A DNA stretch of 64,000 bases, taken from Hybos culiciformis. Taxonomy: Eukaryota; Arthropoda; Insecta; Diptera; Hybotidae. The notes beneath the pieces were generated by a model. That model was given only the letters and a program-made list of their open reading frames with translations, did no database searches and was not told the origin of the DNA. The position numbers and the translations under genes were made by a program. The stretch spans positions 248,001-312,000 of the forward strand of contig OZ023273.1 in assembly GCA_964007475.1 (NCBI GenBank), read 5' to 3'. Positions 42,361 to 54,047 of this stretch are shown here, one piece after another. The first letter of the stretch is position 1, and every line of letters begins with the position of its first letter.

Positions 42361-42735
42361 GACAAGTTCAACTATGTGCGAACACCGATTTTCGGGCTTA
42401 TGTATGATGAGTCTTCATAAAAAAAATAACTTTTAATAACGAAGATTTTATAACCGAAGTTATTTCAAAGTTCGCAGAGAAGCCACGTACACTGAGCCAA
42501 AAAAGGCGTACTAAATTTTAGAACTTTTGGCATTAAATCAAGTTCTGGTATTTTTATACACAAAACAACAACAAATGCATTTTTTTTATAAAAAAAAAAA
42601 CAATATTTAAGTTCTTTCGGTATCATATCAAGTACAAACTGCTCTAAAATCGTAAAATTAATTCCCAGGCCAAGAGAATTAATGTTATTCCAAAAATTCT
42701 TAAATTAAAATATTTGAATAAATGCATTTTAATAC

Positions 42736-42804
42736 TATGGCCGAATGGTAGAGTGGTTGAATGAAATGCTAAAGACCGAGGTTCGAATCCCGACGAAAGC
42801 ATAA
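42736..42804 (+). repeat. tRNA-derived element, copy 1
   Basis: TATGGCCGAATGGTAGAGTGG holds an A-box-like sequence, and GGTTCGAATCC is a perfect B box 30-40 bases on. The acceptor ends (TATGGCC and GCATA) pair only partly, and the loop between the boxes is too long for a normal anticodon arm. This is a tRNA-derived SINE head or tRNA pseudogene rather than a working tRNA. Confidence 0.6.
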
Positions 42805-42860
42805 GAAAAATGTATACGATATTTATATTTTCTATTTTGTGCTCATGAATAATTTTATTA

Positions 42861-43011
42861 CAGTGAAACCTGTCTAAGACGGAAACTGTATAAGACGGAA
42901 CTTTTTTTTTTTTGATTTTTTCTTTCAAATCAACCCGTGTAAGACGGAAAACTGCCTAAGACGGAACTATTTTCCGGTCCGTTGCGGTTCCGTCTTAGGC
43001 AGGTTTCACTG
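42861..43011. mobile_element. pogo-like MITE, 151 bp, TA duplication
   Basis: Flanked by TA at 42859-42860 and 43012-43013. The ends start CAGTGAAACCTG and match for 23 of 24 bases through AAGACGGAA. AAGACGGAA occurs four times inside. CAGTG ends with TA duplications are typical of pogo/Tigger-related elements. It sits between the two tRNA-like copies. Confidence 0.9.
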
Positions 43012-43013
43012 TA

Positions 43014-43083
43014 CTATGGCCTAATGGTAGAGTGGTCGGTTGAAATGCTAAAGACCGAGGTTCAAATCCCGAAGAGGGCATAA
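43014..43083 (+). repeat. tRNA-derived element, copy 2
   Basis: Nearly identical to 42736-42804 (CTATGGCCTAATGGTAGAGTGG, then GACCGAGGTTCAAATCCCG). The acceptor-like ends TATGGCC and GGGCATA pair at six of seven positions. TCGGT and ACCGA pair as in an anticodon stem, but enclose about 13 bases. An A-rich, AAATAAAATA-type tail follows, as in SINEs. Confidence 0.6.
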
Positions 43084-43453
43084 GAGAAATAAAATAACAA
43101 ATTAGAAATAAAAAAAAATAGAAATAAATAAAATAAAAAAATTAAAATAAAAAAAAAAATTTTTTCTCTTTTAAAAAAATTTTAATCCCAAAAGGCATTT
43201 TAGTAAAACCGTCATTTGCGTTGTTGCGGAAAATATATGATTTTATGCATTTTTACACGATTTTAGCACGTTTTTTATCTCAGTGTAGGTTACAATTATT
43301 ATTTAATAAAAATTCTAAATAAAAAAAAATTATATTGTTTTAATTTTGAATCCTTTTGTTAAAATTAACAATTTTATCAAAATTTTAATAACATTTTTAT
43401 CAAACAAAGGTGGTGCAGTTGCACCACCTTGCACCATACTGCCGGCGCCCGTG

Positions 43454-46400
43454 AAATTGAGGATACTACTGTATTTTAAGTTTTTTCTTATGCTCCGAAA
43501 TTCCTTTTGGCTCGCTCAAGTTCCATTGAATTTTTCTTGGAGCCTGATATACATATGTAAATTAAACTTGATCCGTAGCGAAGGATTAACCTCCAATATA
43601 AAATTTCTTCATTGCGATTATCCGTAGCTTGCCATCATGGAATTATAAAGTACCAACTATAAAAACATTGGACTTGCTATGTACAAAACAAATAAAACGT
43701 AAAAACATTATTTGTTAAACAATAAAAGTGATGAACAAAGGTGCACAATTATTTGTTATGTACATTGAGAGTGAGACAATCAAATAATTCACTATTCCAA
43801 TTCGTCCAAAGCAAAAGCCCAAAAGCAATTTTCGTTTCTTTAAAAATGTGAGAATTGTCATCTGGTCTTTACGTTTTTTTATGTTTCGTCCTTTTCTTCA
43901 TCCAAAATATTTATTTTATTTTTATTGGCAAAACCAAATATTTCCAATTGCACTCAAAAATTATAAAATATTAATGAAAATCTATATAGTAGTGATAACA
44001 GCCACATATTTGAAATAAAAAATTCCATAAATTTCATTTTAAATTCATGAGGAGAAATAAATATTTATATAAATAATAACTTTTTTTTTATTTCACAAAA
44101 TTATTATTTTTAGAAGAGGAAAATATTTAATTTTTTTTTTTAACGTAAACATATGGGACCAAGGGCGCATTGTACTGTAAAAGTATGGTCTTTTGCTTTT
44201 AATTTTTCTTTTGAAATATGTTATTAATTTTTATGTAACAAAAAAATTACATAGAAAAGAAATATATTCAGAAACATGACATTCATTATTATAAGAAATT
44301 TAATGGAAATTCTTATATTAACAGAATATGATTGTAAAAAAATAGTTGAAGTATTCTTAAACTTTCTATCTTATTTTTAATGTTTCATCTAATTAGTGAA
44401 AATTGGACTTAGGTACTTCGATTCAGAAATGGGATAAATGTTTTGTAATATTTTTTAGCTTGTTTCTCAGTATACTAATTTCCTAGATCAAGATATGATT
44501 TATTAATTGTTTAAAAATTAAGCTTATACTCAAATTATAAAATTTTTTATTAGCAATATCAAATAAATAACGCAAAGTAACTTACTTTGAAAGCACCAAT
44601 CACAAATTATCGCTTTCGTAACTGCTTAGTTGAAATTTCATTAAACGATTGTATTTTGGAACTTAAATTTAACTAAAGAAAATGATAATAAATAATGATT
44701 ATAATTTAAATTTAATAATTTAATTTAAATGTCCATTTAAGAAAAATATATAGTTTTTTACACATTTCGAGAAAATAAAGACAATTGATTTAAAAATTGT
44801 GCTATTTTTTTAATTTTTTTTTTTTGAAGCTATAAATGCTTGAATAATATTATTTTATTGCAAAGATACGATATGAGTTCTTTTTATCATGTAGAAAATT
44901 TTGTGAGTTTTCATGCATAAAATTAAAATAATAATATTAATTAAAATATGTTTATTTTGTTTTTGAGAAAATTGGAATTAAATTTGTAAAATTGGAATTT
45001 TATTCCAAAAAATTTGCTTATTTATCGTTATTTTATTGTTTTATTATTTCAGGCAAAACAAGAAGCAAATAAAACAAAATTCAATTTATTTTATAAAATT
45101 AAACCTCCAAAAAAATAACTATTAAAACAGAGGTGCTTTCGAAATGGTGAAGAAAATTTGCTATTCGCGATATACATACATATGTGCCGTATACATGTTT
45201 ATTTATTTTCTTCAAGTTTTTTGGTCCACAATTCATTTACATATATAAAAATTAAATTTCAAAATTTAAATTATCAATTGTATCAAAAAAAATTTAGTAT
45301 AGCCTTAATGAGCTGTTCCTTCCGAAATTAAGAGTTTGTGAATACATATTTACAAATTAAGAATAGTAGAAATTAATTCTAATATATAAAAGCGAAGTTG
45401 TCTCTTAGTAAGTTTGTCTAGGCTAAACCACTCAACCGATCGTTTTCAAACTTACACCACGTCTTTGTTTCAGGTCGAGGGTCGTTATAGGCTATTTTAA
45501 AATTTGATTGGCGTCCTACCCAGGGACCTGCCCTGGGGGCGAACTTCAAAAGTTCGTTCGATTTCATTCAAATTTGGAACGTAAAAAGAGGAAATGATTA
45601 CACACAAATTTCGTAGCAAAAAATTTGTTGACCTCCTTTCCAGCGACTTCCCCTAGGGGAGGACTTCAAAAGTTTGTCCGATTTCGTTAAAATTTGGTAC
45701 ATAAAAATGATTAAACACACATATTTGGCTCATAAAAAGAGGAAATGGATAAAAACACAAATTTGGTTTGGCTTGTAAACCTGTTTAAGGGAAGGATATC
45801 ATTCGATTTCATATAATTTGAGTGTTGAATAAGTAAAAATGATAAATGTTAATTCCCCTTAGATATTTTCCCCAAATTTGTAAAATAACTAGCTCCTATA
45901 ATTGTCTATCAATCTAGTCTAAGTAATTTACTATTTATTTGCAATAAAAACATATACTATGTACCTCTTAGCATAACTAACATCAAAATTATATTAAAAA
46001 TTCATCACATGTCCCGAAAGCAAAAAAAAAACAGATGAAAGAATACATAATATTTAAAATAAAAAATTTAATTTTCGGTAATTGCCAATTATATATCAAT
46101 TACAAACCATACATAGTGTTATATATAGTTGGTTAATGGTTATACGGTTTTATACTGTATACTGATGTAAAAAAAATTCATTACATTCAGACGCCAAAAT
46201 GTAATTAATTTGTTTAATATTAAAAAAAAATGTTTTTTAATTTTTAGGTAAGCAAACAAAAATACATCCGACATGCCATCGACACTGAAGTTCCAGTAAA
46301 ATTTTCACAGAATATTACAAACACACAAAGTCTAAAAATTATCAAAAATTTGCGACCTAATTTTGCTTTTAAAAACAGAATAAGAATTTAAACCTGATCG

Positions 46401-46617
46401 GTTATCTCTATGTAATTTTTAGCTTTAGTTATTATTATCTTTCAATTTAATAGTGAAAAAAGCTAGAAAATATTATGACGAACTAAAATAAAACTATAAA
46501 GAAAACTTTCTCCCAATTAAGCAAAGAAAGTAGTTCGTGTCAATAATGAGAATAAATTTCCTGCACTATTAGATTAAATCAAAGATAAACAAATTTTTTA
46601 CTCATAAAACAATAGTA
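43454..46617. other. AT-rich DNA with a Helitron-like fragment and two exon-like frames
   Basis: No certain gene. The notable parts are the fragment at 45378-45900 and two short open frames after good acceptor sequences, at 45053-45118 and 46248-46391, treated under findings. The remainder is featureless AT-rich sequence. Confidence 0.5.
45378..45900 (+). mobile_element. Helitron-like fragment
   Basis: Starts TCTAATATATAAAAGCGAAG, which resembles the 5' end of many insect Helitrons (TC, then TATATAAAA). It continues with less AT-rich DNA containing two diverged direct repeats of CTTCAAAAGTT-GT-CGATTTC (about 45543 and 45668), each after a GGGGA/GGGGGC stretch. No CTRR end with hairpin could be fixed; CTAG near 45891 is only a candidate. 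No coding region. Confidence 0.35.
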
Positions 46618-47450
46618 GATTACAACACATGTTAAGAAAATTTGTTATTACAACGAGTTGTGTATACACAAAAACACATAGACACGAGTCAATACTTACA
46701 GTAGGTAGAAAAAGTCTGCGTACGGGCTCGTTTTCTTATTTTTTGTTCGACATGTTCCCAGTTTTTGATGTCATTTAAAAGAACTCTATAAAAAAAGTTT
46801 TATTGTGAAAAAAAAAAAAATTTTCAAATTTTAAATTTTGAGAAATCTCAATTTTTGGTAAAGTCTGCGTACAGCCGTTTTTAAGGCCGCGTCTCAGAAA
46901 TTAACTAGTAATGTCATTTGAAAGGCAATTGAATGTAGATAATTTTGCACCATATAATTTTATCCCTACGATAAGGAAAAGTGTCAAAAATCGCCTTTGA
47001 AAGTCATAAAAACAAGCGGTTCTAAGCTATTTCTATGACTTTCAAAGACAATTTTTGACACTTTCCCTTATCGTAGGGATAAAATTATATGGTGCAAAAT
47101 TATCTACATTCAATTGCCTTTCAAATGACATTACTAGTTAATTTCTGAGACCCCGCATTAAAAACGGCTGTGCGCAGACTTTTCCAAAAATTGAGATTTC
47201 TCAAAATTTAAAATTTGAAAAAAAAAAAATTTTCACAATAAAACTTTTTTTATAGAGTTCTTTTAAATGACATCAAAAACTGGGAACATGTCAAACAAAA
47301 AATAAGAAAACGAGCCTGTACGCAGACTTTTTCTACCTAGTGTATATAACGAGGCCGTTAGGTCGTCTATGTGTCTATGTGTTTTTGTGTATATACACAA
47401 CGAGCTGTATAACAAATTTTATTAACATGTTTTGTATACTGTTTTAATGT
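46618..47450. mobile_element. Outer inverted-repeat element split by the palindromic element
   Basis: Left arm 46622-46685 and right arm about 47364-47441 are inverted copies: ACATGTTAA-AAAATTTGTTAT, CGAG-TGTGTAT and ACACAAAAACACATAGACAC occur in both. Between them lies the separate element at 46699-47342. The outer element was thus probably a small foldback MITE into which the palindrome inserted. Confidence 0.75.
46699..47342. mobile_element. Long palindromic TA-flanked element, copy 2
   Basis: Flanked by TA at 46697-46698 and 47343-47344. Ends CAGTAGGTAGAAAAAGTCTG and the inverse of CTTTTTCTACCTAGTG. The arms pair over nearly all of the 644 bp around a centre near 47020. It is closely similar to 28588-29233 in sequence and length. 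The pairing within this copy looks better than the similarity between copies in places, which would fit arm-to-arm correction. Confidence 0.9.
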
Positions 47451-47798
47451 GCATGTGAGAGGTAGTTGCAATCAATAGATTTGCAATGCAAAAATTAAAC
47501 AAAAGTTCAAAATGAAGCAAGCAAATAAAATTTACTTAATACGGAGAATGTAAATAAAATTTACTTAATTAAATAATTACATGTGTATTGACGCATGTAA
47601 TATACCATTTACCGAGCTAAATTTGCGATTGTAAAAACAACTTACCGATCACATGTACATTAAAATACTTTATCAACAATTTTTTGTCTTTATGATAATT
47701 ACTTTTCAACTCCACTTGTTCTAAATTTTGTACTTAATTTACATCTTATACACATAATATCATAAAAACTAACTGATATTATTATGTACATTTAATAT

Positions 47799-47829
47799 AA
47801 TAATAATAATAGTAATAATAATAATACAT
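47799..47829. repeat. Imperfect (AAT)n microsatellite
   Basis: A run of ATAATAATAATAGTAATAAT-type units with one G interruption. Confidence 0.8.
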
Positions 47830-48295
47830 AAGTATGTTAATATTATGAATCCTTTGATTGAGGATTTCCTATATTTTATTTAATGGAAAACCATTGAATA
47901 TTATGTTTGACTTAACCTGAGATGATGTGAGAACCAATCTTGTTATTATTTTACATTAATTCTCTTCCGTTTCCAATTTTAGTTATCCACTTTGGTTACT
48001 GCACAGATATCAACCACAATGCACTGATTTTTTTTTATCAGATTGTTTAACACTGAAAATAACCGCATACATTTTTCTTTTCAATTTGACGATGTAGCAA
48101 AAAAAATTAATTAAAATTGTGAAACATTTTATATTTTCATAAAATTTAATTATTATATATTACCATACAGTATATTAGGAAATGATAATATACAAAATCT
48201 TCAGAACGTATCCAACTTTAATTTACAAAAATTATCTAATTTTTAACCCTTTTTAAAATATATGTACATTTTTTTAGAAAATTGGTAGATATTAC

Positions 48296-48510
48296 CATTG
48301 ATTAAGAATACACAAAGATGGTCAGCTCCATACAACATTTTTTTTGGTATTTTTATGTGGATGGTTAGTAAAATAAAATAAAATACGTGATAATTATCAA
48401 ATATGAAAATAATTTTATTTAGTTTTACTAACACCTTCACATAAAAATACCAAAAATGGGGAAAAAAATGTTGTATGAAGCTGACCGTCTTTGTGTATTC
48501 TTAATCAATG
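48296..48510. mobile_element. Small foldback element, arms about 85-98 bp
   Basis: The left arm 48296-48384 and right arm 48413-48510 are inverted copies: CATTGATTAAGAATACACAA, GGTCAGCT-CATACAACATTT and GGTATTTTTATGTG occur in both, inversely. The right arm has about ten extra bases (AAATGGGGA). The spacer is under 40 bp. No clear target duplication and no coding capacity. Confidence 0.8.
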
Positions 48511-50481
48511 ATATAACAGATAATCCACAAGTTTGTTAAAATTCATCAAAAAATATATGATAATGATATCTTTTAATTTAATACATTGAATATTATTTAC
48601 ATAATACCGTAAATTAAGTAAAATAGGATTTAACTGTGGAACAAATTTTTGTGCAAGGTTTACATATAAAAAAGATAAGACTCACAAAAAGCTCAATTTT
48701 ATTTACTCACCTCAAAAAAAATTTAGGCTTATAAAATTTAGATTTATTGACTTACACTCAATTAATTGTATAACAAGCATAATTATTTCTTTTGAATTGA
48801 AAAATAAAAAATTGTGCTCCATGCGAGCATAACTTTTTTATAAAGTTAGCACGACAATTTCTTTGTACATATGTATATAAAAACGAGAAAAATAATTATT
48901 TTTTATGATTAAAATTAATAAAAACGAGAGTTAAATTAACAAAATAAAATAATGCAAATGCAGTCATTATTTCTTTTTATGTAAAAATAAATAAAAACAG
49001 AAACATAAAATTTGTATTTTTGTATACATAGTTACATAAATATAAAATGAAATTTCATTTATTTTATGTATTATTTTATATATACATATCTACATAAGAA
49101 ATACTTTTTTTATTTTTTATTTTTTGAGTTTTCTTCTTCAATTTTTTATTATGCGAAAATGTCTGAAAATGCATATATTTTTTGATTTATACTCTTAACA
49201 TATTAAATAATAAATGTTGTAAAAATTGTTTCATAAATTCCATTTATATTTCATTCGCAAAGTACATATATATTTTAATGCGAAACATAAACTTTTTTTG
49301 TTCCTTTATGGATAAATAGATAATTTTTTACGTGATTTTAGTTTGAGAGCCAAATAAAATTTTCCTTTTAAAAGCTTTTTATAAGTATACTTAATCTTGT
49401 ATTTTTAAATTACATATAACAATAGTGCGTTTCATATATATAGAACCACTCTGTTTATTTTTTGTTCAAATAGGATTTTAATTTTTTCTTAAGATTCATA
49501 TTTTTTTCACTTAAAGAAACCCTGTTACAACTTTTGTGACTTCATAAAAAGTTTATATTTACAAAATTTTGATGGTAATTTTAATTTTATACCTTTACAC
49601 ATTGCCGACGATATTATGAAAAATATGCAGAAATTCTCTTCTATTCTTCAAATAAATAGAGGCTGTTTAAAATTAATAAGGCCTATATTTAGATATTTTA
49701 GTATATCCTGTTTAGTTTTTAAAGACTTTTCCATCTTATTTTACTAAATACAATTACGCTGTATTTGACTAAAATGTAATTAGTGCTATGCTATTTTTGA
49801 CTGCTTATCTCTTTTGTTTAATCCACATTTTTCATTAATGTTTTTGTCTGCTCTTCTGTACTTTTACTTTACTAATGTTTATCTTCAGTTTAATTCAGTT
49901 TTTGTTTTATATGAATAAAACAAAATTCAAATATTAAAAATGTATAATTTTTATTGAAAATAACAAAAAAAAATAAATGAAAAAGTTAAAATGAATAAAA
50001 AAATATTATGTATTTATGGTTATATCGTAAAACGAAATAGTAATAACATAAATTTTGATGAAACGCAAAAGAACATTGTTGAATAAAAAAAAATGAAATA
50101 AAATCTTATATATTTTTTGGATGATTCTTTCATGTCTCATTTTTCAAACAAGAATTTTAAATAACAACTCAAGAAAAAAAAATTAGTTATTTAAAAATGT
50201 TTTTTTTTTAATGTTAAAAATAACACATATAACATGTATACAATATGCAACTGTTAAGACTAGCACAATCTTCCGTTCAATTAAATAAATAGCTATAATT
50301 ACTTCTTGGAATACGAAATTGGACAACCTAAGGCTTAAATTGAAAAAAAATAAATATTACGTTAAAAATTTTAGAAACAGAATAAATAAATAAACTTCAA
50401 ATAGAAACACCAAGTAATGTCAAAGTAAAACTTATTGTAAATATGAATATTATTTCTTAAATAAAAGTTGTGATATAAATA

Positions 50482-50601
50482 TCATCTACAGACTTCACAA
50501 TCTAGTATAGATTCACACATTGCAGATGTGCAATTATTTTTATATTCACATTCTCCTGACATTCTTAACACAAACGTCTGGTCGCATCGTGTCGTTTTTA
50601 C
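50482..50601 (-). CDS. Unassigned cysteine-rich open frame, possible exon
   Basis: On the minus strand this reads 39 residues and a stop, with six cysteines. The spacing is C-x11-C-x5-C-x4-C-x5-C-x2-C, ending LDCEVCR. The composition is less AT-rich than the surroundings. It has no usable start codon covering the whole frame (an internal ATG gives 26 residues), so if real it would be a terminal exon of a minus-strand gene. The acceptor-like AAG just upstream is weak, no partner exon was proven, and I do not recognise the cysteine pattern. It may equally be a transposon remnant. Confidence 0.25.
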   Translation of the reverse strand, partial: VKTTRCDQTFVLRMSGECEYKNNCTSAMCESILDCEVCR

Positions 50602-51559
50602 TTACGGATGAACGTCAAAAAACTTTTTATATTCTTTTCATATAGTTTTTTATTCTGTTTATATTTTTTTGTATTTGTTGCCACAAATTGTAGATAATCA
50701 TACATATTCATTATTATTATAGCTTATTTTTCCGCATTTTTAACAAAATCGATGGAGTATAAAAGTAATAAAAATCCCTATAATAATAAAAATTATCCTT
50801 GCGAAAATGAAATAAAAACATATACACTGACAATACATATACAATCCTGAAATTGGTTGAGAAAAATTTCGATTTTAATTTTCAATCAATTGACTTCATT
50901 TAGTCTTTAATTTTTTGTTCCCATGACTATAGTTTTACAAATAGTAAAGAATGGCTTAGGTTACTTAATTAAAATCCATTTCAATCAGATTTTAAGAACT
51001 GGAATCGAATCATTAATTGATACAAATTTGATATAAATTTGATATAAATGTATTGTTGATATAAAAAGTATTCGTCCAAAATTGTTTTGTGTAGGTACAG
51101 TAGTAAAATTTTTTCCGTTCAATTAAAATTTATTTTCAATAAATTCATTTTATGCATAATAATGACAAAAATAAATTGTTCATCAGCTTTATCGCATAAA
51201 ATATTTTATTTCCATAACTTTATTTTGTTATTATAATAAATTTAATTTAAATTTATAAAATGTAAATAAAAAATATAGAGACAAAATGCAACGCATTGCA
51301 TAACAAGTTGAAATTTCTCGTTATCATAAAGAAAAATTATATAACATTTCTTTTGACTTAAAATATGCCTAATACTTAGTTATACCAACACCAAAATTTA
51401 TCTAAAATTTGATTTTAAATATTTAACATAAAATGTTTTACTTCATATATTAGAATTACAGTTGAAATATTATTATTCGGAACTTCTGTCTATTCTTTTA
51501 CTTCATCTTTATATTATGAAACCTATAAATTCTGAGCTGATAATATCATAAGCTGATAA

Positions 51560-51771
51560 TGTGATGAGGGATGCAATACAAGTGGTTTTGGATCGAATCG
51601 TGTCGGATTCGAATCATAAAATTTAAATTTTCAATGTTTCGTTTTGATCCTTTGCTATTGGAATATAAAAAATTGGCCGAAAAAAGTATTGGGCGAGGAC
51701 GAGGATTTTATTACGAACGAATTGAGAGTCAGAAGAATCGCAAAATAACTTTCAGATTATTTTATGAATAA
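51560..51771 (+). other. Less AT-rich island with open frame, origin unknown
   Basis: An open frame ends at TGA-like sequence near 51771 after RFDPLLLEYKKLAEKSIGRG and KNRKITFRLFYE. It lacks splice-site context and known motifs. I regard it as a possible relic of a mobile element rather than a gene. Confidence 0.3.
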
Positions 51772-53640
51772 TATAACGTAGGAAAGCCAAAATCCTACGA
51801 CAAATGAACACTAACCCTTTTAACTTTTTTTCCATTTTTTTTTTCCATAAATTTTAGGAAATGTTGAGATTTTCAAATTCGAAACATGATATTATCCAAA
51901 ACAAAATAATAAAGCAAGTATGTATGTATAAATATACATATAATTATATGTATGTTTGGATGAATATATGATTTTTCTATTAGTTTAAAATTGTCTGTAT
52001 GTAATGTATATATTTTGTAAACAAAAAGGATCTCATCTCATATCGCTATGAAAGGATGCGAGAGAAATGATTGATTCTTAAAATAAAATTTATTATCCTA
52101 AAGGCTTTGAATTATAAATTTCATGCCATTTTATTTAACAAATATTGCATAAATCGAAATAAATTGGTAACTGGAATTTGCGAAATCATTAGTCTTAATA
52201 TTCTAAAATCACAAAAAAAAATTGTTGTCCGCATCTTTGAAATGCCTTGGAGATAAATATGTACAACATAGCATTATTCGCCAGATAAAAGATTTTTACC
52301 ATTTGATTTTCTTTCAGTATTTTTTCCAGTCCATGACATCAAACTGTATCTACTTATAAATTCAAAATATTTGGATGGTATTCCATATTTCAAAAATTCT
52401 TATTAGAAACTTAATCAATTTAATTATCTATAGTAATTTTTAATAAGAATTTTGATATGAAATTGAAATTGGTGTAATGGAAGCAGTATAAAAAGTTAAT
52501 TAAACAAAAAAATTCTTCGGTGTTAGTTATCTTTTAAGCATTAGGTTATTAATTTATCAATTTTTTTTTTAAGTATGTATTTCAATTTAGTTTTTACATC
52601 ATTCAAATCTTTTCACTTTCGAATTAAGTACATTTACTATACATAATGTACCTACCTACCTATCTATATGTACTTATTCTATATATATATTCATTACGTA
52701 CACTGTAAATACCCATATTTGAAATAAACCCCGTAGTCAATTTTGTAATTTTAGAAGAGTGATACAAATGTTTTTTTTTTCTAAAACTGATATTAACTAT
52801 TATAGTCAAACCCTTAATTTTTTTTTACATTTGTAATGCAAACATAAAAAATCTTAAAAGAAAAGTTTTTTTACATATTTCTTTTCTTTTTTTACTTTCC
52901 TAATATATTTTTTTAAATCAGTTGTTAAATTTTGATAAATGCCCCGGAAACATTTGCTCATGTATTTCATGTTCTGTACATCAACAAATTATTTTTCTCC
53001 AATTCAGTTTTTCTATATCTCAACATTTCATATTGAAAATGAAAATACACACAATGAATATCCTGTCAGGATACATAAATAAATAAATTGATGCAGTACT
53101 ATTTTTGTATGATTTTATTTAGTTCAGATACTTTCTTTGCTTCTCTGTTTGATTTCTATTTGATATTTCCACCACTTCTTTTCAAATCGATTTTACTATA
53201 AATTAAAAATGGTACAACCAAATATAAAATAGATCAAGACCAATATTAGCTTCGTTTTACTGGCGCTTTTTAATTTTCAGTTATGTATTGAGTATTGCAT
53301 GTTTAGAGATTTATACAAACAATATTTTCTAAGAATTGATTCTAAAAAAAAATCACCAATTTTATTTTCCACTTTTAGTTCAATTTTAAACAATAAAATC
53401 GTGTAACTTAAAAAAATTTCTTCTTGTAAAATAAAATGGTATAGATACTTTTTCATAAATAATAATACAGCACGAAAAATTAATTCTAGTGATTTAAATT
53501 TTTTTTATTTAGATTTTCATTACCGGGTCATTTTAATATCCAATGTAAAAATATGTGATCCTTTTTATTGAAATCGGAAATCAAATATTTAATACGAAAT
53601 AATTTGCATATTCCATTCAGAAGATAGTTCCACAAAAATT

Positions 53641-53802
53641 TTATTTGCAAATATTACCTATTATCCGGGGATCCCAGGTGTAAATTTCGCTGATATTTTC
53701 GAATTTTAAAATAATACGCGTATTCGATGCAGAATTCTCCATAGGGACATATAATAAACCGCGTTGGACATATATTTCACAACAAGGAATATATGCTTTC
53801 AT
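53641..53802 (-). CDS. Unassigned 53-residue open frame
   Basis: The minus strand has a complete frame from ATG to TAA: it begins MKAYIPCCEIYVQRG, has FENISEIYTWDPRII in its second half and ends GNICK. A possible donor GGTAAT follows TWDPRII. About 40% G+C here stands out against the surroundings. The plus strand is also open over part of it, so strand and coding status are uncertain. No family recognised. Confidence 0.25.
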   Translation of the reverse strand: MKAYIPCCEIYVQRGLLYVPMENSASNTRIILKFENISEIYTWDPRIIGNICK

Positions 53803-54047
53803 AAACACGAATATACTTTATTTTATATTGAAATCGAAATGTAAGACTGATTTATTTTAACTATTATTCTATTGTAATTAATTCATATGAAATAAAAATA
53901 AAAATACACAGAACTATCTACTAACATTTATTATTTTTACTATGGTTGCACTTGCAACACAGGTTGGTAACTCAGTATTTTGTCATATCCTTTTCGACTG
54001 TGAAATATAATTTCAATAAAAAAAATATGGTATCTTTTATATACATA

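Larger units (their letters stand above)
41605..43453. mobile_element. hAT-type element of 1.85 kb with nested tRNA-like and pogo-like inserts
   Basis: Flanked by AAATTGAG at 41597-41604 and 43454-43461. The ends are CATGGGCGCCGCCAGGAT and the inverse CACGGGCGCCGGCAGTAT; AAGGTGGTGCA also recurs inversely near both ends. The interior contains a CAGGGCTGCCAGATGG start at 41843 followed by repeated TTTCCTCAAATTTTT motifs (probably another, truncated hAT insert, 41843 to about 42360), and then the tRNA-like and pogo-like parts at 42736-43082. No intact transposase is present. Confidence 0.9.
47451..54047. other. AT-rich DNA with one foldback and several unexplained short frames
   Basis: It contains the foldback at 48296-48510, an AAT-type microsatellite at 47799-47829, and less AT-rich islands at 50482-50601, 51540-51780, 52922-52990 and 53641-53802 that are described separately. 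I cannot assemble these islands into a gene. Confidence 0.5.

Noticed and set aside
42736..42804. Functional tRNA gene
   Set aside because: A and B boxes are present, but the acceptor stem is incomplete and the anticodon-arm loop is too long. Two near-identical copies with an A-rich tail fit a SINE better.
42644..42928. Minus-strand open frame with SSGFEPRSLAFHSTTLPFGHS
   Set aside because: This peptide is the translated antisense of a tRNA B-box region and is a frequent false gene call.
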